The notes below the pieces were generated by a model, which did not search any database, was not told where the DNA came from, and worked only from the letters and a program-made list of their open reading frames with translations. The translations under genes were made by a program, and so were the position numbers. From assembly GCA_019456255.1 (NCBI GenBank), contig VRUG01000017.1, positions 1 through 64,000 of the forward strand: DNA of 64,000 nt. Direction: 5' to 3'. Every line of letters starts with the position of its first letter. Positions within the stretch are counted from its first letter, which is position 1. Positions 42,748 to 51,738 of this stretch are shown in pieces. The DNA comes from Planctomycetota bacterium (GTDB taxonomy: Bacteria; Planctomycetota; Phycisphaerae; Sedimentisphaerales; Anaerobacaceae).

Positions 42748-44812
42748 AGTCTCCAACCTCATCTACATGCTGTATACCGCTGTCCTTGCCAGCCGCCGCC
42801 AACGCGCGATAGAAACACCAGCCAAGACCACCTATCAGTATCAAAAACACTACCGCTAATATTATATAAGACACCCCGCCAAGTTTATCACTGATTACCT
42901 TGGGACTCTCGTCAATTTCAAGACCAGCTGTAAATCCTACCAATACCAACGCGACAAAAACACTTATATCCATTATACCTAACAACCCCGCCCATCGCGC
43001 CAACCAACTGCTCTGACTACTCGGAGTCGTCGTCTTCTCAAGAACATAGTTACCTAAAACAACCGCCACAACCCCGCCAACTACCATCAACCAATACAAC
43101 GGATTACTCACTACCTCACCAGCTGCCACAGACACCGACCGCGACAACGCAGCCAGCAACAACACCGCCGACACTAACGCAAAACCAAACGCCCACAGAC
43201 CCCCGCGCCTGCCTTTAATTTCCAACTCCAGCTCAGGACGAGATGGCTCTGCTATATCACGCCGACCGCGAACCAAACTAAGCACCACCGCAAGAACCGG
43301 AACCAATACCCAAACACCAACACCTACACAATTCGTCACTATCCACTCGCCATCAGGCTTACGCAAAAATCCGCTCTCATTACCTATATCATCAAATAGC
43401 TGCCAGAAAAATAACACGCCAAGAACTATCGGAATGAAAATCCGTATCAGATATTCCCACCATTTACCCAACTTCCAGTCACTGTTGCTGTTCGCGTGAC
43501 GACGCAATGTCTCTATGCGCCAAAGCCAACCAACAACCACACATTCAAGCAATCCCAAAAACACTATCCCACGCGTACCATTCACAAAGCCGTCTATCGT
43601 ATCGAGCCAACCCAGCCCCCCCTCAGTAATAAACACCAAACCAATCAAAAAACCAACAAGACTAAGCAGCGGCAAAACGATACTACGCCGCCAACCGCTC
43701 TTATCAACTATACTCGCCAAAACCGATTCCGTTATCGAAAACGCCGAGTCAATTCCCAATGTCACTAACGCGAAGAAAAATATAAAACTAAAATACGCCG
43801 AATAAGGAAGCTGTGCCAACGCGTATGGAAACGCAACAAACGCCAATGAAGGACCCTTCGTAGCAACATCTGCAACACTCACCGGATTGCCGCTCTGCTG
43901 GGTCACATACGCCATCCCGCCCAAAGTCGCAAACACCGCAAGACCCGCGATAAAACTCGTCCCAAAATCAGCCAGACCTATTATCATAGCGTTATTATTG
44001 ATGTCACTTTTGCGATGCAGAAAACTCGCGTACGTCAGCATCACACCAAATGCCAAACTCAAAGAGAAAAATACCTGACCAAATGCATAACGCCACGTGC
44101 TCGGCTTGGCCAACTCCGACCACACAGGGTCGAGATAATAAACCAAACCCTGCATGCTTCCCTCCAACGTCAATCCCCGAACCGTCAACACCAACAGCAT
44201 CAGCCACGGCAGCGGTACCGTCAACCAAACTATCTTACCTACCTGCTTAACTCCCCTAAAAATACAAAAGTACATCGCAACCCACGTTATTATCAGGGGC
44301 CAAACAAGATTCATACGAACAGAACCTAACGCAGGCCCCTCCTGGTATCCGAGATAATCGTCAAAAAAGAATTTCTTCGCGTTCGCAACCCCCTCAATAC
44401 CCTCACCGGCCCACGGAAGCTCGCCCCCGTTAAATATTCCCAAAATGCTGTACCACAAAAAGCTAAAACAGTAAGCAAGAATTACCGGATAATATGTTAT
44501 TATCGCAAATCCAAGAATAATACCCCACCACCCAACAAACTCAAAACGCTTATGACCACGCTTAAACGCATTCGGTGCCGCACGCTGAGTATAATGACCG
44601 ATACTAAACTCAAGTATCAACAGCGGAATCCCAATAACTATCAATGCCGCTATATAAGGTATCAAAAACGCGCCGCCCCCGTGACTGTAAAGCTTATAGG
44701 GAAAACTCCATAGATTACCAAGCCCAACCGCCGACCCCACTGCCGCAAGAATAAAACCGCCGCGAGAACCCCAACTCTCACGCTGTTCCTCTAATAAAAA
44801 CTCCGAACCCAA
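42746..44812 (-). CDS. Sodium-dependent transporter, SNF (neurotransmitter symporter) family
   Basis: A 688-residue membrane protein with about 12-14 helices of the LeuT/SNF family, which imports amino acids or related amines with sodium. The N-terminal RGGFILAAVGSAVGLGNLWSFPYKLYSHGGGAFLIPY is the sodium/substrate-binding signature. It is much longer than bacterial LeuT (about 515), with extra hydrophobic segments at the C-terminus. The start is TTG 44812: GGAGG lies seven bases upstream and no nearby in-frame ATG fits. The substrate cannot be told. Confidence 0.9.
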   Translation of the reverse strand: MGSEFLLEEQRESWGSRGGFILAAVGSAVGLGNLWSFPYKLYSHGGGAFLIPYIAALIVIGIPLLILEFSIGHYTQRAAPNAFKRGHKRFEFVGWWGIILGFAIITYYPVILAYCFSFLWYSILGIFNGGELPWAGEGIEGVANAKKFFFDDYLGYQEGPALGSVRMNLVWPLIITWVAMYFCIFRGVKQVGKIVWLTVPLPWLMLLVLTVRGLTLEGSMQGLVYYLDPVWSELAKPSTWRYAFGQVFFSLSLAFGVMLTYASFLHRKSDINNNAMIIGLADFGTSFIAGLAVFATLGGMAYVTQQSGNPVSVADVATKGPSLAFVAFPYALAQLPYSAYFSFIFFFALVTLGIDSAFSITESVLASIVDKSGWRRSIVLPLLSLVGFLIGLVFITEGGLGWLDTIDGFVNGTRGIVFLGLLECVVVGWLWRIETLRRHANSNSDWKLGKWWEYLIRIFIPIVLGVLFFWQLFDDIGNESGFLRKPDGEWIVTNCVGVGVWVLVPVLAVVLSLVRGRRDIAEPSRPELELEIKGRRGGLWAFGFALVSAVLLLAALSRSVSVAAGEVVSNPLYWLMVVGGVVAVVLGNYVLEKTTTPSSQSSWLARWAGLLGIMDISVFVALVLVGFTAGLEIDESPKVISDKLGGVSYIILAVVFLILIGGLGWCFYRALAAAGKDSGIQHVDEVGD

Positions 44813-44841
44813 AGCCTAACCTCCATGCGATAAATCCGGGC

Positions 44842-45615
44842 TCACTTCTCTATACCAAGAAGCTCCAGACTGTTACGCTCTATAACACTGCGGATCGTAC
44901 TAAGAGGAACACTCGGCAAATTCGTGTCACTCAATAGCTTATTAAATCCAAGCAAAGTCTCGATACACTCACTCGCTTTGCCAAACGGAAAGCCACTCCC
45001 AAACAACAGCTTATCCATCACGCCGCGCTCATGAGCACCAAGAACAATATTATATATCTCCCACACACGAGCCGCCTTCACCGTCAAGTCAGCATAAACA
45101 TTCTCATGCTTCGAAACCATCGCAAGACTCTGCTCAGCGAACGGCAGACCCATACTCCCGATGATTATCTTCATCGAACCGAACGCCCTGGCAACCTCAT
45201 CAAGAAGGTAAGGCTGTGCGTAATCCAATATCGCATCGGTCCCAAGCACCCCGCCATTATGAAAAAACAACGGCAATCCCAATTCCGCAACCGAACCGTA
45301 AAGCATCATCGCCCTGCTGTGACACGGATGAAAGTCACTACCGCTGCAATACAACACAACACCTTTCAACCCCAACCCCTCAGTGACCGCCGCAACTCCA
45401 TCAACACTAACGTTATCTTCGCGAGGGTCCATCACAGCAAACCCGACCATCTTATCGGTATGATTGCTCACATATTCAGCCACCAGCTTATTCGCTTCCT
45501 CATTAGATTCACCTGCCGTCGCGAGAACTATACAGGCATCTACAGGCTCGGCACCCTCCAAATGCTCCGACGGGTCCGTCTCATTCGTCAAATGCGTATG
45601 ACAATCAACTATCAT
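44842..45615 (-). CDS. Amidohydrolase (TIM-barrel metal-dependent hydrolase)
   Basis: A 257-residue member of the amidohydrolase_2 family. MIVDCHTHL carries the metal-binding H-x-H, LPLFFHNGG supplies the third-strand histidine, and LLFGSGFPFGKASECI replaces the usual GSD...P motif with GSGFP, so the catalytic Asp after the last strand may be missing. Relatives hydrolyse or decarboxylate cyclic and aromatic acids. The gene is 29 bases upstream of the symporter gene and in the same direction, so it may process what that symporter brings in; this is inference. Confidence 0.83.
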   Translation of the reverse strand: MIVDCHTHLTNETDPSEHLEGAEPVDACIVLATAGESNEEANKLVAEYVSNHTDKMVGFAVMDPREDNVSVDGVAAVTEGLGLKGVVLYCSGSDFHPCHSRAMMLYGSVAELGLPLFFHNGGVLGTDAILDYAQPYLLDEVARAFGSMKIIIGSMGLPFAEQSLAMVSKHENVYADLTVKAARVWEIYNIVLGAHERGVMDKLLFGSGFPFGKASECIETLLGFNKLLSDTNLPSVPLSTIRSVIERNSLELLGIEK

Positions 45616-46126
45616 TTCCTACACCTCTAATAAAAACATCAATACTTCCCTGTAATCGGTATCTTAGTTCCCCACTTTCCCACCGTCAAGCACATTTTTA
45701 ACCACATTTCTTGTCATTGCGAGGAGCAAAGCGACGCGGCAATCTCATGAAAATGTCATTCCTGCGAAAGCAGGAATCCATTTACGAGCAACCTGTCTCC
45801 AAGGGAAGCGCGGCAATCCGTTATGTTTAGCCCTGCCATCACTATGGCAGGGTTTTTGCCTGCCCTCCGTAGCCCTCGTCCTCCATAGCTTTATGCGACG
45901 GAGGATTGGCGAAGTAGGGTTATCCTGTAGATTCAATTCCTCATCCGGTCAACGGACTACTATTCCCTGTCTTTTATCCTTTTTTGTCCTGTAATCCTGT
46001 CTAAACATTTTTCGTGCTTCGTCATTGATTCCTCATTCGGGCTTCTTAATTCGAAATTCGCTTTGATGCTTCGCATCAAACGCGTTTTTCCTTGACTCTG
46101 CGCCCTCCCAACGCTAACATTCACTC
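45616..46126. other. Gene-free spacer made of dispersed repeats
   Basis: No gene is seen. It packs TGTCATTGCGAGG... (45712-45746), TGTCATTCCTGCG... (45754-45780), a GCGGCAATCC fragment, the palindrome CCCTGCCATCACTATGGCAG (45831-45852) followed by TTTTT that can act as a terminator, and the TAGCTTTATGCGA segment also seen at 53175. Confidence 0.6.
45831..45857. repeat. Terminator-like palindrome repeat
   Basis: CCCTGCCAT and ATGGCAGGG form a nine-base stem with the loop CACT, followed on the plus strand by TTTTTG. The same palindrome is at 28281-28302 without the T run. Confidence 0.65.
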
Positions 46127-46516
46127 ATGGATTGTCCAGTTTGCAAAAATGCTGCTATGATTACTTTCGAGCTTGAAGGTGTAGAGGTCGACCACTGCAC
46201 CGAATGTACCGGCATCTGGCTCGACGCCGGCGAACTCGAACTGCTCCTCGGCAACCCCGAAGATGCAAAAAAACTCCTCGATTCTTTCAACATCGATAAA
46301 ACCTGCAAAGAAAAACCCCGAAAGTGCCCCATCTGCAACAAAAAAATGCAAAAGGTACTCGTCGCGATGGCACAATCCCCCTTACTCATCGACAGATGCC
46401 CAAAGAATCATGGCCTATGGTTCGACAAAGGCGAGTTAAAAGAAATACTAAGCGTAACATCTTTCACCGACGAAAACAAAGTCGCAAAACTTCTATCACA
46501 AATCTTCACCGACTAA
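46127..46516 (+). CDS. Zinc-ribbon (zf-TFIIB) protein
   Basis: A 129-residue protein with two similar zinc-ribbon units. The first reads MDCPVCKNAAMITFELEGVEVDHCTECTGIWLDAGELE and the second CPICNKKMQKVLV...IDRCPKNHGLWFDKGELKEIL. CxxC pairs with the following GIWLDAGEL pattern define the bacterial zf-TFIIB family, of unknown exact role. The first ATG is 46127. The gene's 3' end overlaps the converging kinase gene by four bases. Confidence 0.83.
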   Translation: MDCPVCKNAAMITFELEGVEVDHCTECTGIWLDAGELELLLGNPEDAKKLLDSFNIDKTCKEKPRKCPICNKKMQKVLVAMAQSPLLIDRCPKNHGLWFDKGELKEILSVTSFTDENKVAKLLSQIFTD

Positions 46517-47748
46517 AACAACCCCTCGAAGACCTTAATACCATCAACAACCCTGCAAACATGGACCGCGTATTTCTCCGCAAAGTCCGGACACTTCTTT
46601 GGATACTCTTTATCAACCGCTTCCTTCAAAGCATCCACACTCCCGACTTTAACCAGCGCACCCGATGCTCCCTTATCGCCCCCGCCAAGCATCCGCTCTC
46701 CTAAAACTCCCTCAACTCCCCTCGCTATATCACACATCGCCTCAAGTTCATCCCCCGATATCTTATACTCATCACGAAGCCCCAACCCGTCAGCCCGAAA
46801 TATCGAACCAACCGTCTCAATGTCACCGCCCTTCCACGCATCAAGCATCTCATAAAACCGACGCTGCGCCTTAAATATATAACGCAACCTCTCAACCAAA
46901 TCCGGATACGCAACCGAAAGCTCACTTTCTATTTTCTCAAAAACCCCCTCTTCCTTAATATCCGCAAGACATTCAATCTCATAGCCGTTATCTTGCAATA
47001 TCCCCACCAACTGTTCACACTCTGCCCGCCGAACCTTATAAGTCGACTTCTCCAGCCCGGGCCTTTCGGTCCCCGTATCAAGACAAACTATCCGAAAATC
47101 CGCCGCACCCTCGCCAAGCGGCACATACTCTATCGTACGCGCCTTCGGATTGTAATGCGTCCCGAAACCCTCCTTAGCAAACAATATCATTATCTGGTCA
47201 AGCTGACCGCAAGGCGAACCTACATAATCATTCTCAACCGCCTGAGCCATATCAACTATCTTAAAATCATCATCCACCGCAATCCCATTAACTTCCAGCA
47301 TCGTCAATATCAAATTCAAACTAAGCGACGCCGACCTGCTCATCCCGCCGCCCGGTATGTCACCATATATCACCGCGTCGATTCCCTTACTTATCGCATA
47401 CCCTTCCCGCCGCAATACATAATCAACCCCATACGCAAACCTCGCCCAGCTGTCCTTCACGCTCCCAGCCTCCGGAACATCCCCAACCCCGAACTCAACA
47501 ACCCCGTCACCGACAAAGTTCCCGCTATACAATCGCATCTTCCCCTCATCGTTCCCCTTATACGCCATCCATATAAAGCGGTCGGTGCCCACACCAAAAA
47601 GTTCCGTCCCGTTATAGTCACCATGTTCCACCCCAAGACAAAATCTCGACGAGCTCCGCCGAACCTTTGCACCGCTCAAATCAATACCCGCATCCTTCGC
47701 CAACCCCTTTATCTTCTCAATAGCTGCTCTATCCTGTTCACTCAACAT
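46513..47748 (-). CDS. GHMP-family sugar kinase, galactokinase-like
   Basis: A 411-residue kinase of the GHMP fold. The galactokinase signature is still traceable: LGVEHGDYNGTELFGVG for the sugar site (GEHTDYN in GalK), IPGGGMSRSASLSLN for the phosphate loop (PxGxGLSSSA) and MLGGGDKGASGALVKV for motif 3. Several usually fixed residues differ, so the sugar may not be galactose. DNDYVGSPCGQLDQ is the expected catalytic segment. The start ATG 47748 has AAAGG upstream. The neighbouring HAD gene is 18 bases upstream in the same direction. Confidence 0.82.
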   Translation of the reverse strand: MLSEQDRAAIEKIKGLAKDAGIDLSGAKVRRSSSRFCLGVEHGDYNGTELFGVGTDRFIWMAYKGNDEGKMRLYSGNFVGDGVVEFGVGDVPEAGSVKDSWARFAYGVDYVLRREGYAISKGIDAVIYGDIPGGGMSRSASLSLNLILTMLEVNGIAVDDDFKIVDMAQAVENDYVGSPCGQLDQIMILFAKEGFGTHYNPKARTIEYVPLGEGAADFRIVCLDTGTERPGLEKSTYKVRRAECEQLVGILQDNGYEIECLADIKEEGVFEKIESELSVAYPDLVERLRYIFKAQRRFYEMLDAWKGGDIETVGSIFRADGLGLRDEYKISGDELEAMCDIARGVEGVLGERMLGGGDKGASGALVKVGSVDALKEAVDKEYPKKCPDFAEKYAVHVCRVVDGIKVFEGLF

Positions 47749-47766
47749 CAAAAAAACCTTTCAATA

Positions 47767-48423
47767 TCACGAACCGTTCTCTAAAAAACTTTTAACCTCA
47801 TGCAATGAACTAAAAACCCCACACGTCAAACCCCGCACCTCTTCGTCCGGCACTATCAAATCCTTCACCATAACCACATCCATACCCGCTGCGTGCCCGG
47901 CCCGTATCCCGTTCTCCGAATCCTCCACTACCACACACTCCCCCGCCGGCGCCCCAAGCTTCTCCGCCGCTAACAAAAATATATCCGGTGCAGGCTTACC
48001 ATTCTCGACCTCGTCCCCGCACACCATCGTCTCAAATCTTTCCCGCAACTTAGTCAAAACAAGTTTATGCTCCGCCGCCTTTCTGCTCGTCGATGTCGCT
48101 ATCGCCCGCCGTATCCCCCGCTCATCCAAAAAGTCCAGCAACTCAAAAACCCCGGGCTTTATCCGTATCCCATTCTCCTTCACATACCCCTTTATATATT
48201 CATGCCTTAGCCGCTCAGCCTCAGCGTAACAAAACCCCGAACCATACTCCTGACGAAAAATATCGGCTATCTTGTCACTCGACAGACCAACCAGCCGAAA
48301 AAACATCTCATCGCCAAACGCAAACCCCATCTCCTCAAACGCATACCGCCAACCGTCACGAGATAAAGGCTCAGTATCCACTATCACGCCGTCCAAATCG
48401 AATATCACCGCCGAATATGACAT
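47767..48423 (-). CDS. HAD-superfamily phosphatase/phosphomutase
   Basis: A 218-residue HAD hydrolase of the beta-phosphoglucomutase-like subfamily. FDLDGVIVDTEPL has the nucleophile Asp10 and the DxD acid/base, AIATSTSRKAAEH carries motif 2, LGAPAGECVVVEDSENGIRAGHAAGMDVV the lysine region and acidic motif 4, and GKPAPDIFLLAAEKLG the substrate-loop lysine. It may dephosphorylate or isomerise a sugar phosphate formed by the adjacent kinase. Confidence 0.88.
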   Translation of the reverse strand: MSYSAVIFDLDGVIVDTEPLSRDGWRYAFEEMGFAFGDEMFFRLVGLSSDKIADIFRQEYGSGFCYAEAERLRHEYIKGYVKENGIRIKPGVFELLDFLDERGIRRAIATSTSRKAAEHKLVLTKLRERFETMVCGDEVENGKPAPDIFLLAAEKLGAPAGECVVVEDSENGIRAGHAAGMDVVMVKDLIVPDEEVRGLTCGVFSSLHEVKSFLENGS

Positions 48424-48527
48424 AAACTAACCCCTAAAGTCACCATTTCCAAAACCAATCCCCCATTTTAGCCAAAATCGGCCTCATTTACCACCCCATA
48501 ATCGACCAACATTTATAATCTTTGTTG

Positions 48528-48555
48528 TTGCCACCCGCCATTTTAAAGATATAAT
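48528..48555 (+). promoter_or_regulatory. Sigma-70 promoter of the SSS transporter gene
   Basis: TTGCCA (48528-48533), 16 bases and a perfect TATAAT (48550-48555). The start codon lies 72 bases further on. Confidence 0.55.
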
Positions 48556-48626
48556 ATCACCCAAGTCTAATTTAAAAGGAATGAAACCGTTTTGGGGGAA
48601 ACTCAAGGGAAAGGAAGGTAGCATAT

Positions 48627-50696
48627 ATGGAATTTGGATTTTGGGACATTCTTGTATTTCTGGCATTCGTCATCGGCGTCATAACTCTCGGCCTCGTAAA
48701 AAGCAGACACGAAAAAACATCAGAAGATTATTTCCTCGCTGGTCGTGGCCTAAAGTGGTGGCTCGTTGGTTTCTCACTCATCGCAGCAAACATCTCAACA
48801 GAACAATTCGTCGGCATGAGCGGTAACGCCGCAAGTCATGTCGGACTCGCTATAGCAAGTTACGAATGGATGGCTGCCATCACACTCGTCATCGTCGGAT
48901 TCTTCTTCCTGCCATACTTCCTTCGCGCCGGCATCTTCACAGTTCCCGAATTCCTCGAATACCGTTACAACGGCACCGCAAGAACTATCATGGCACTCGC
49001 CACTATCGGAATATACATGCTCCTGCTCGGAGCCGTAACTTACTCCGGTGCACTGACAATAAAAACGCTCGCAGGAAAAATGGGCCACGATGTCAGCTTA
49101 ATGACAGGCTCGCTCGTTATCGGAATCATCGCTATGGTATACGTCACCGCAGGCGGACTAAAAGCCTGCGCATGGGCGGACCTCGTACAGGGCAGCGCAC
49201 TCATTCTCGGCGGTGCCGCCATCATGATTTTCGCATTCCTCAAACTCGGAGCAGCAACAGAAGCTGTTAAAGTCGTCGACCTTCAAACCGGTGCTGTTGT
49301 CCTACAGTCACTCGCCGAATCCGCCGGACCAATTGAGCGATTCATCGACCTAAACGCAGAACGACTAAACATGTTCCTACCAAGCAATGACAGCGTCCTG
49401 CCATGGACCGCTCTGATGCTCGGACTATGGATCCCGAACTTCTACTACTGGGGACTAAACCAGTACATCACACAAAGAACATTAGGCTCGAAGTCACTCG
49501 CCCAGGGACAAAAAGGCATCGTATTCGCCGCAGCGCTGAAACTTGTCATTCCCTTCGCTATCGTTATCCCGGGCATTATCGCCTTTAACCTATACCATAA
49601 GGACATGAAGCTCGAGGCAGTCGCTGACAACGCCACTGTCATTGCTAAATACCTAAAGGCGAATCCAAACACTAATCTCGTACAAACTCTTGATTCTCCA
49701 ACACAGGCACAAATCGACTCCTGGCCGCAGGAAGGGTTCGCCATTGCGATATTCGCAGACAGAGAATCAATGAAAGCCGTACAGATAAACAACTACCATG
49801 TACTGCCGATACTAAAATCAAAATTCGACGAAACTACTGTTGAAGACTACACCATATTCGAATCCGGCGATAAGGCGTGGCAAAGCACCTTCCCTGTCGT
49901 CGCCGCTGAACTAACCGGATACAACGAAATTACCAAAATGGCAGCAAAAATGGCCGGTGAATCCGTCGAAATCGAAAAAGTCATCGCGCATAAATACGAT
50001 ACCGCTATGGCGCAACTACTCGGGAACGTACTGCCACAAAAAGTCGGAATCGTAGGTTTCGTTCTCGCAGCTCTGCTCGGCGCCGTCGTCAGTTCACTCG
50101 CCGCCATGCTAAACGCAGCCTCGACTATCTTCTCGATGGACATCTACAAAAAATACATCTCACCAGATGCATCGCAAAAATCGCTCGTCACTCTGGGCCG
50201 ACTTTGCGTCATCGTATTTACTTTCATAGCTATCTTCCTCGCTCCGCAACTCGGTAACCCAAAAATCAGCAACAGCATCTTCACCATCATACAGGAAAGT
50301 CAAGGCTATCTATCGCCTGGTATATTGGCGGTATTTGTCTTTGGCCTCTTAGTAAGAAGAGGACCGGCAATTTGTGGCGCAGTCGGATTAGTCACAAACT
50401 TTGCCGTCTATGGCGGACTGAAATATGTCTCGACTTTCGATAAGCTGATGGAAAACGAGATGATGGCAACATGTATTGGAAACTTCTTAAACCGTATGGC
50501 TATCAGTTTTGTTGTGTGTATACTCGTCATGACTGTCATCACAATTGTCAAACCACTCGCTCAGCCGATAGTCTTCCAAAAGAATACTGATATCGACCTC
50601 CAATCGTCAAAGGGCGCAAAAATCGTCGGTGTTGTCGTCATAATCGTGACACTGCTGATGTATCTAATTTTCAGCCCGCTCGGTATCGCTAAATAA
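48627..50696 (+). CDS. Sodium:solute symporter (SSS) family transporter
   Basis: A 689-residue membrane protein of the SSS family with about 14 helices, similar to sugar transporters of the SglT type (GLKWWLVGFSLIAANISTEQFVGMSG; GNAASHVGLAI). It would use the sodium gradient to import a sugar or related solute. A non-membrane insert near residues 330-450 is rich in charged and polar residues; this is longer than in most SglT-like proteins. The ATG at 48627 follows GGAAGGTAGC. The kinase and HAD genes lie upstream on the other strand, so all might concern one sugar. Confidence 0.88.
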   Translation: MEFGFWDILVFLAFVIGVITLGLVKSRHEKTSEDYFLAGRGLKWWLVGFSLIAANISTEQFVGMSGNAASHVGLAIASYEWMAAITLVIVGFFFLPYFLRAGIFTVPEFLEYRYNGTARTIMALATIGIYMLLLGAVTYSGALTIKTLAGKMGHDVSLMTGSLVIGIIAMVYVTAGGLKACAWADLVQGSALILGGAAIMIFAFLKLGAATEAVKVVDLQTGAVVLQSLAESAGPIERFIDLNAERLNMFLPSNDSVLPWTALMLGLWIPNFYYWGLNQYITQRTLGSKSLAQGQKGIVFAAALKLVIPFAIVIPGIIAFNLYHKDMKLEAVADNATVIAKYLKANPNTNLVQTLDSPTQAQIDSWPQEGFAIAIFADRESMKAVQINNYHVLPILKSKFDETTVEDYTIFESGDKAWQSTFPVVAAELTGYNEITKMAAKMAGESVEIEKVIAHKYDTAMAQLLGNVLPQKVGIVGFVLAALLGAVVSSLAAMLNAASTIFSMDIYKKYISPDASQKSLVTLGRLCVIVFTFIAIFLAPQLGNPKISNSIFTIIQESQGYLSPGILAVFVFGLLVRRGPAICGAVGLVTNFAVYGGLKYVSTFDKLMENEMMATCIGNFLNRMAISFVVCILVMTVITIVKPLAQPIVFQKNTDIDLQSSKGAKIVGVVVIIVTLLMYLIFSPLGIAK

Positions 50697-50723
50697 AAAC
50701 CTGTATATATAAGGAATAGAAAA

Positions 50724-51284
50724 ATGAGTCCAACTGTTATTGCGATTATTGTATTTGTCGTCATTGTCGCCGCAGGCATCATCAGCGTCTACAATGCCCT
50801 TGTCCGCCTGCGTAACCAGGTCGACAATTCATGGTCACAGATCGACGTTCAGCTAAAACGACGTCACGACCTCATCCCCAACCTGATAGAAACAGCCAAG
50901 GGATACATGAAGCACGAACGCGAAACCTTCGAAGCCATCACAAAAGCCAGAAGCCAGGCCATGGGTGCAGGTTCCGTCGCTGATTCTTCAAAAGCTGAAG
51001 GCGCTCTCGGACAGGCTCTTAGCAATTTCATGCTCGTCGTCGAAAACTATCCCGAACTAAAAGCTAATCAAAACTTCCTCTCTCTGCAGGAAGAACTGAC
51101 CAGCACTGAAAACAAGATCGCTTTTTCGAGACAGAACTATAACGATCAGGTTTTGTTCTTTAACAATAAAACGCAGATGTTCCCCTCGAACATCATCGCT
51201 AACATGTTCAGCTTTACTAAGCGTGACTTCTTCGAAATTGAAAACGAAGCTGAAAGAAATGTACCAAAAGTAGATTTCTCTTAA
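50724..51284 (+). CDS. lemA: LemA family protein
   Basis: A 186-residue protein with one N-terminal membrane helix (about 4-24) and a long helical bundle. YNALVRLRNQVDNSWSQIDVQLKRRHDLIPNLIETAKGYMKHE is the LemA signature. Its role is not well understood; it is often linked to membrane peptidases of the HtpX type, and an M48 peptidase gene is 2 kb downstream. AAGGAATAG precedes ATG 50724, 27 bases after the symporter gene, and a terminator follows. Confidence 0.9.
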   Translation: MSPTVIAIIVFVVIVAAGIISVYNALVRLRNQVDNSWSQIDVQLKRRHDLIPNLIETAKGYMKHERETFEAITKARSQAMGAGSVADSSKAEGALGQALSNFMLVVENYPELKANQNFLSLQEELTSTENKIAFSRQNYNDQVLFFNNKTQMFPSNIIANMFSFTKRDFFEIENEAERNVPKVDFS

Positions 51285-51293
51285 AATGACACC

Positions 51294-51328
51294 GTTGTCA
51301 TCCTGAGCGTAGCGAAGGATCTCAACCC
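51294..51328 (+). repeat. Dispersed repeat of the CATCCTGAGCGnAGCGAAGG type
   Basis: A short repeat between the lemA gene and its terminator. Relatives at 5063-5094 (opposite strand) and 37277-37310 share the CAnnGTnnAnCGAAGnATCTC layout. They have weak inverted symmetry. Confidence 0.6.
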
Positions 51329-51348
51329 TAATCTATGCATGAACGCTT

Positions 51349-51378
51349 AACCCCCGAACTCACCCGGGGGTTAGTTTT
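51349..51378 (+). terminator. Intrinsic terminator of the lemA gene
   Basis: AACCCCCG (51349-51356) pairs with CGGGGGTT (51365-51372) around eight bases, followed by AGTTTTAA. Stop to stem distance is about 65 bases. Confidence 0.75.
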
Positions 51379-51426
51379 AAATGGCCGGAAAATGTGGCAT
51401 ATTGAACAAACACAAGGGAATAATAC

Positions 51427-51687
51427 ATGAAATTTCAAGGCGCTGTCATTAAGGAACAAGGTGTCACATTTGCAATTGTTATCGTTAAAAAAACAGTCGT
51501 CGATAATGCAACAAGTGCAAGAAAAGCAATTATGAGTTTTCAGCCTATTTTTTCAAATATTCCCATTGTTCTTATGGCACAAGACTCTCGAGGAACACCA
51601 ACCTATTATGGACGAAAAGATATTGTCGGATTTTTAGCGAATATACCATTGAGCGTTATTCCTTGGAAAGAGTATGCGTCACACTAA
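51427..51687 (+). CDS. Small conserved protein of unknown function
   Basis: An 86-residue protein. The sequence FQGAVIKEQGVTFAIVIVKKTVV...IPIVLMAQDSRGTPTYYGRKDIVGFLANIP looks like one compact alpha/beta domain. I recall very similar small proteins in unrelated environmental bacteria, always without an assigned role. The closest idea is a regulatory or toxin-antitoxin-associated protein, but no partner is here. ATG 51427 follows AAGGGAATAAT; it begins an AT-rich accessory segment. Confidence 0.7.
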   Translation: MKFQGAVIKEQGVTFAIVIVKKTVVDNATSARKAIMSFQPIFSNIPIVLMAQDSRGTPTYYGRKDIVGFLANIPLSVIPWKEYASH

Positions 51688-51738
51688 ATAACGAGATATT
51701 TTTCTTTATGTTTATGAATTTCAGTTGGGAGAAACATT

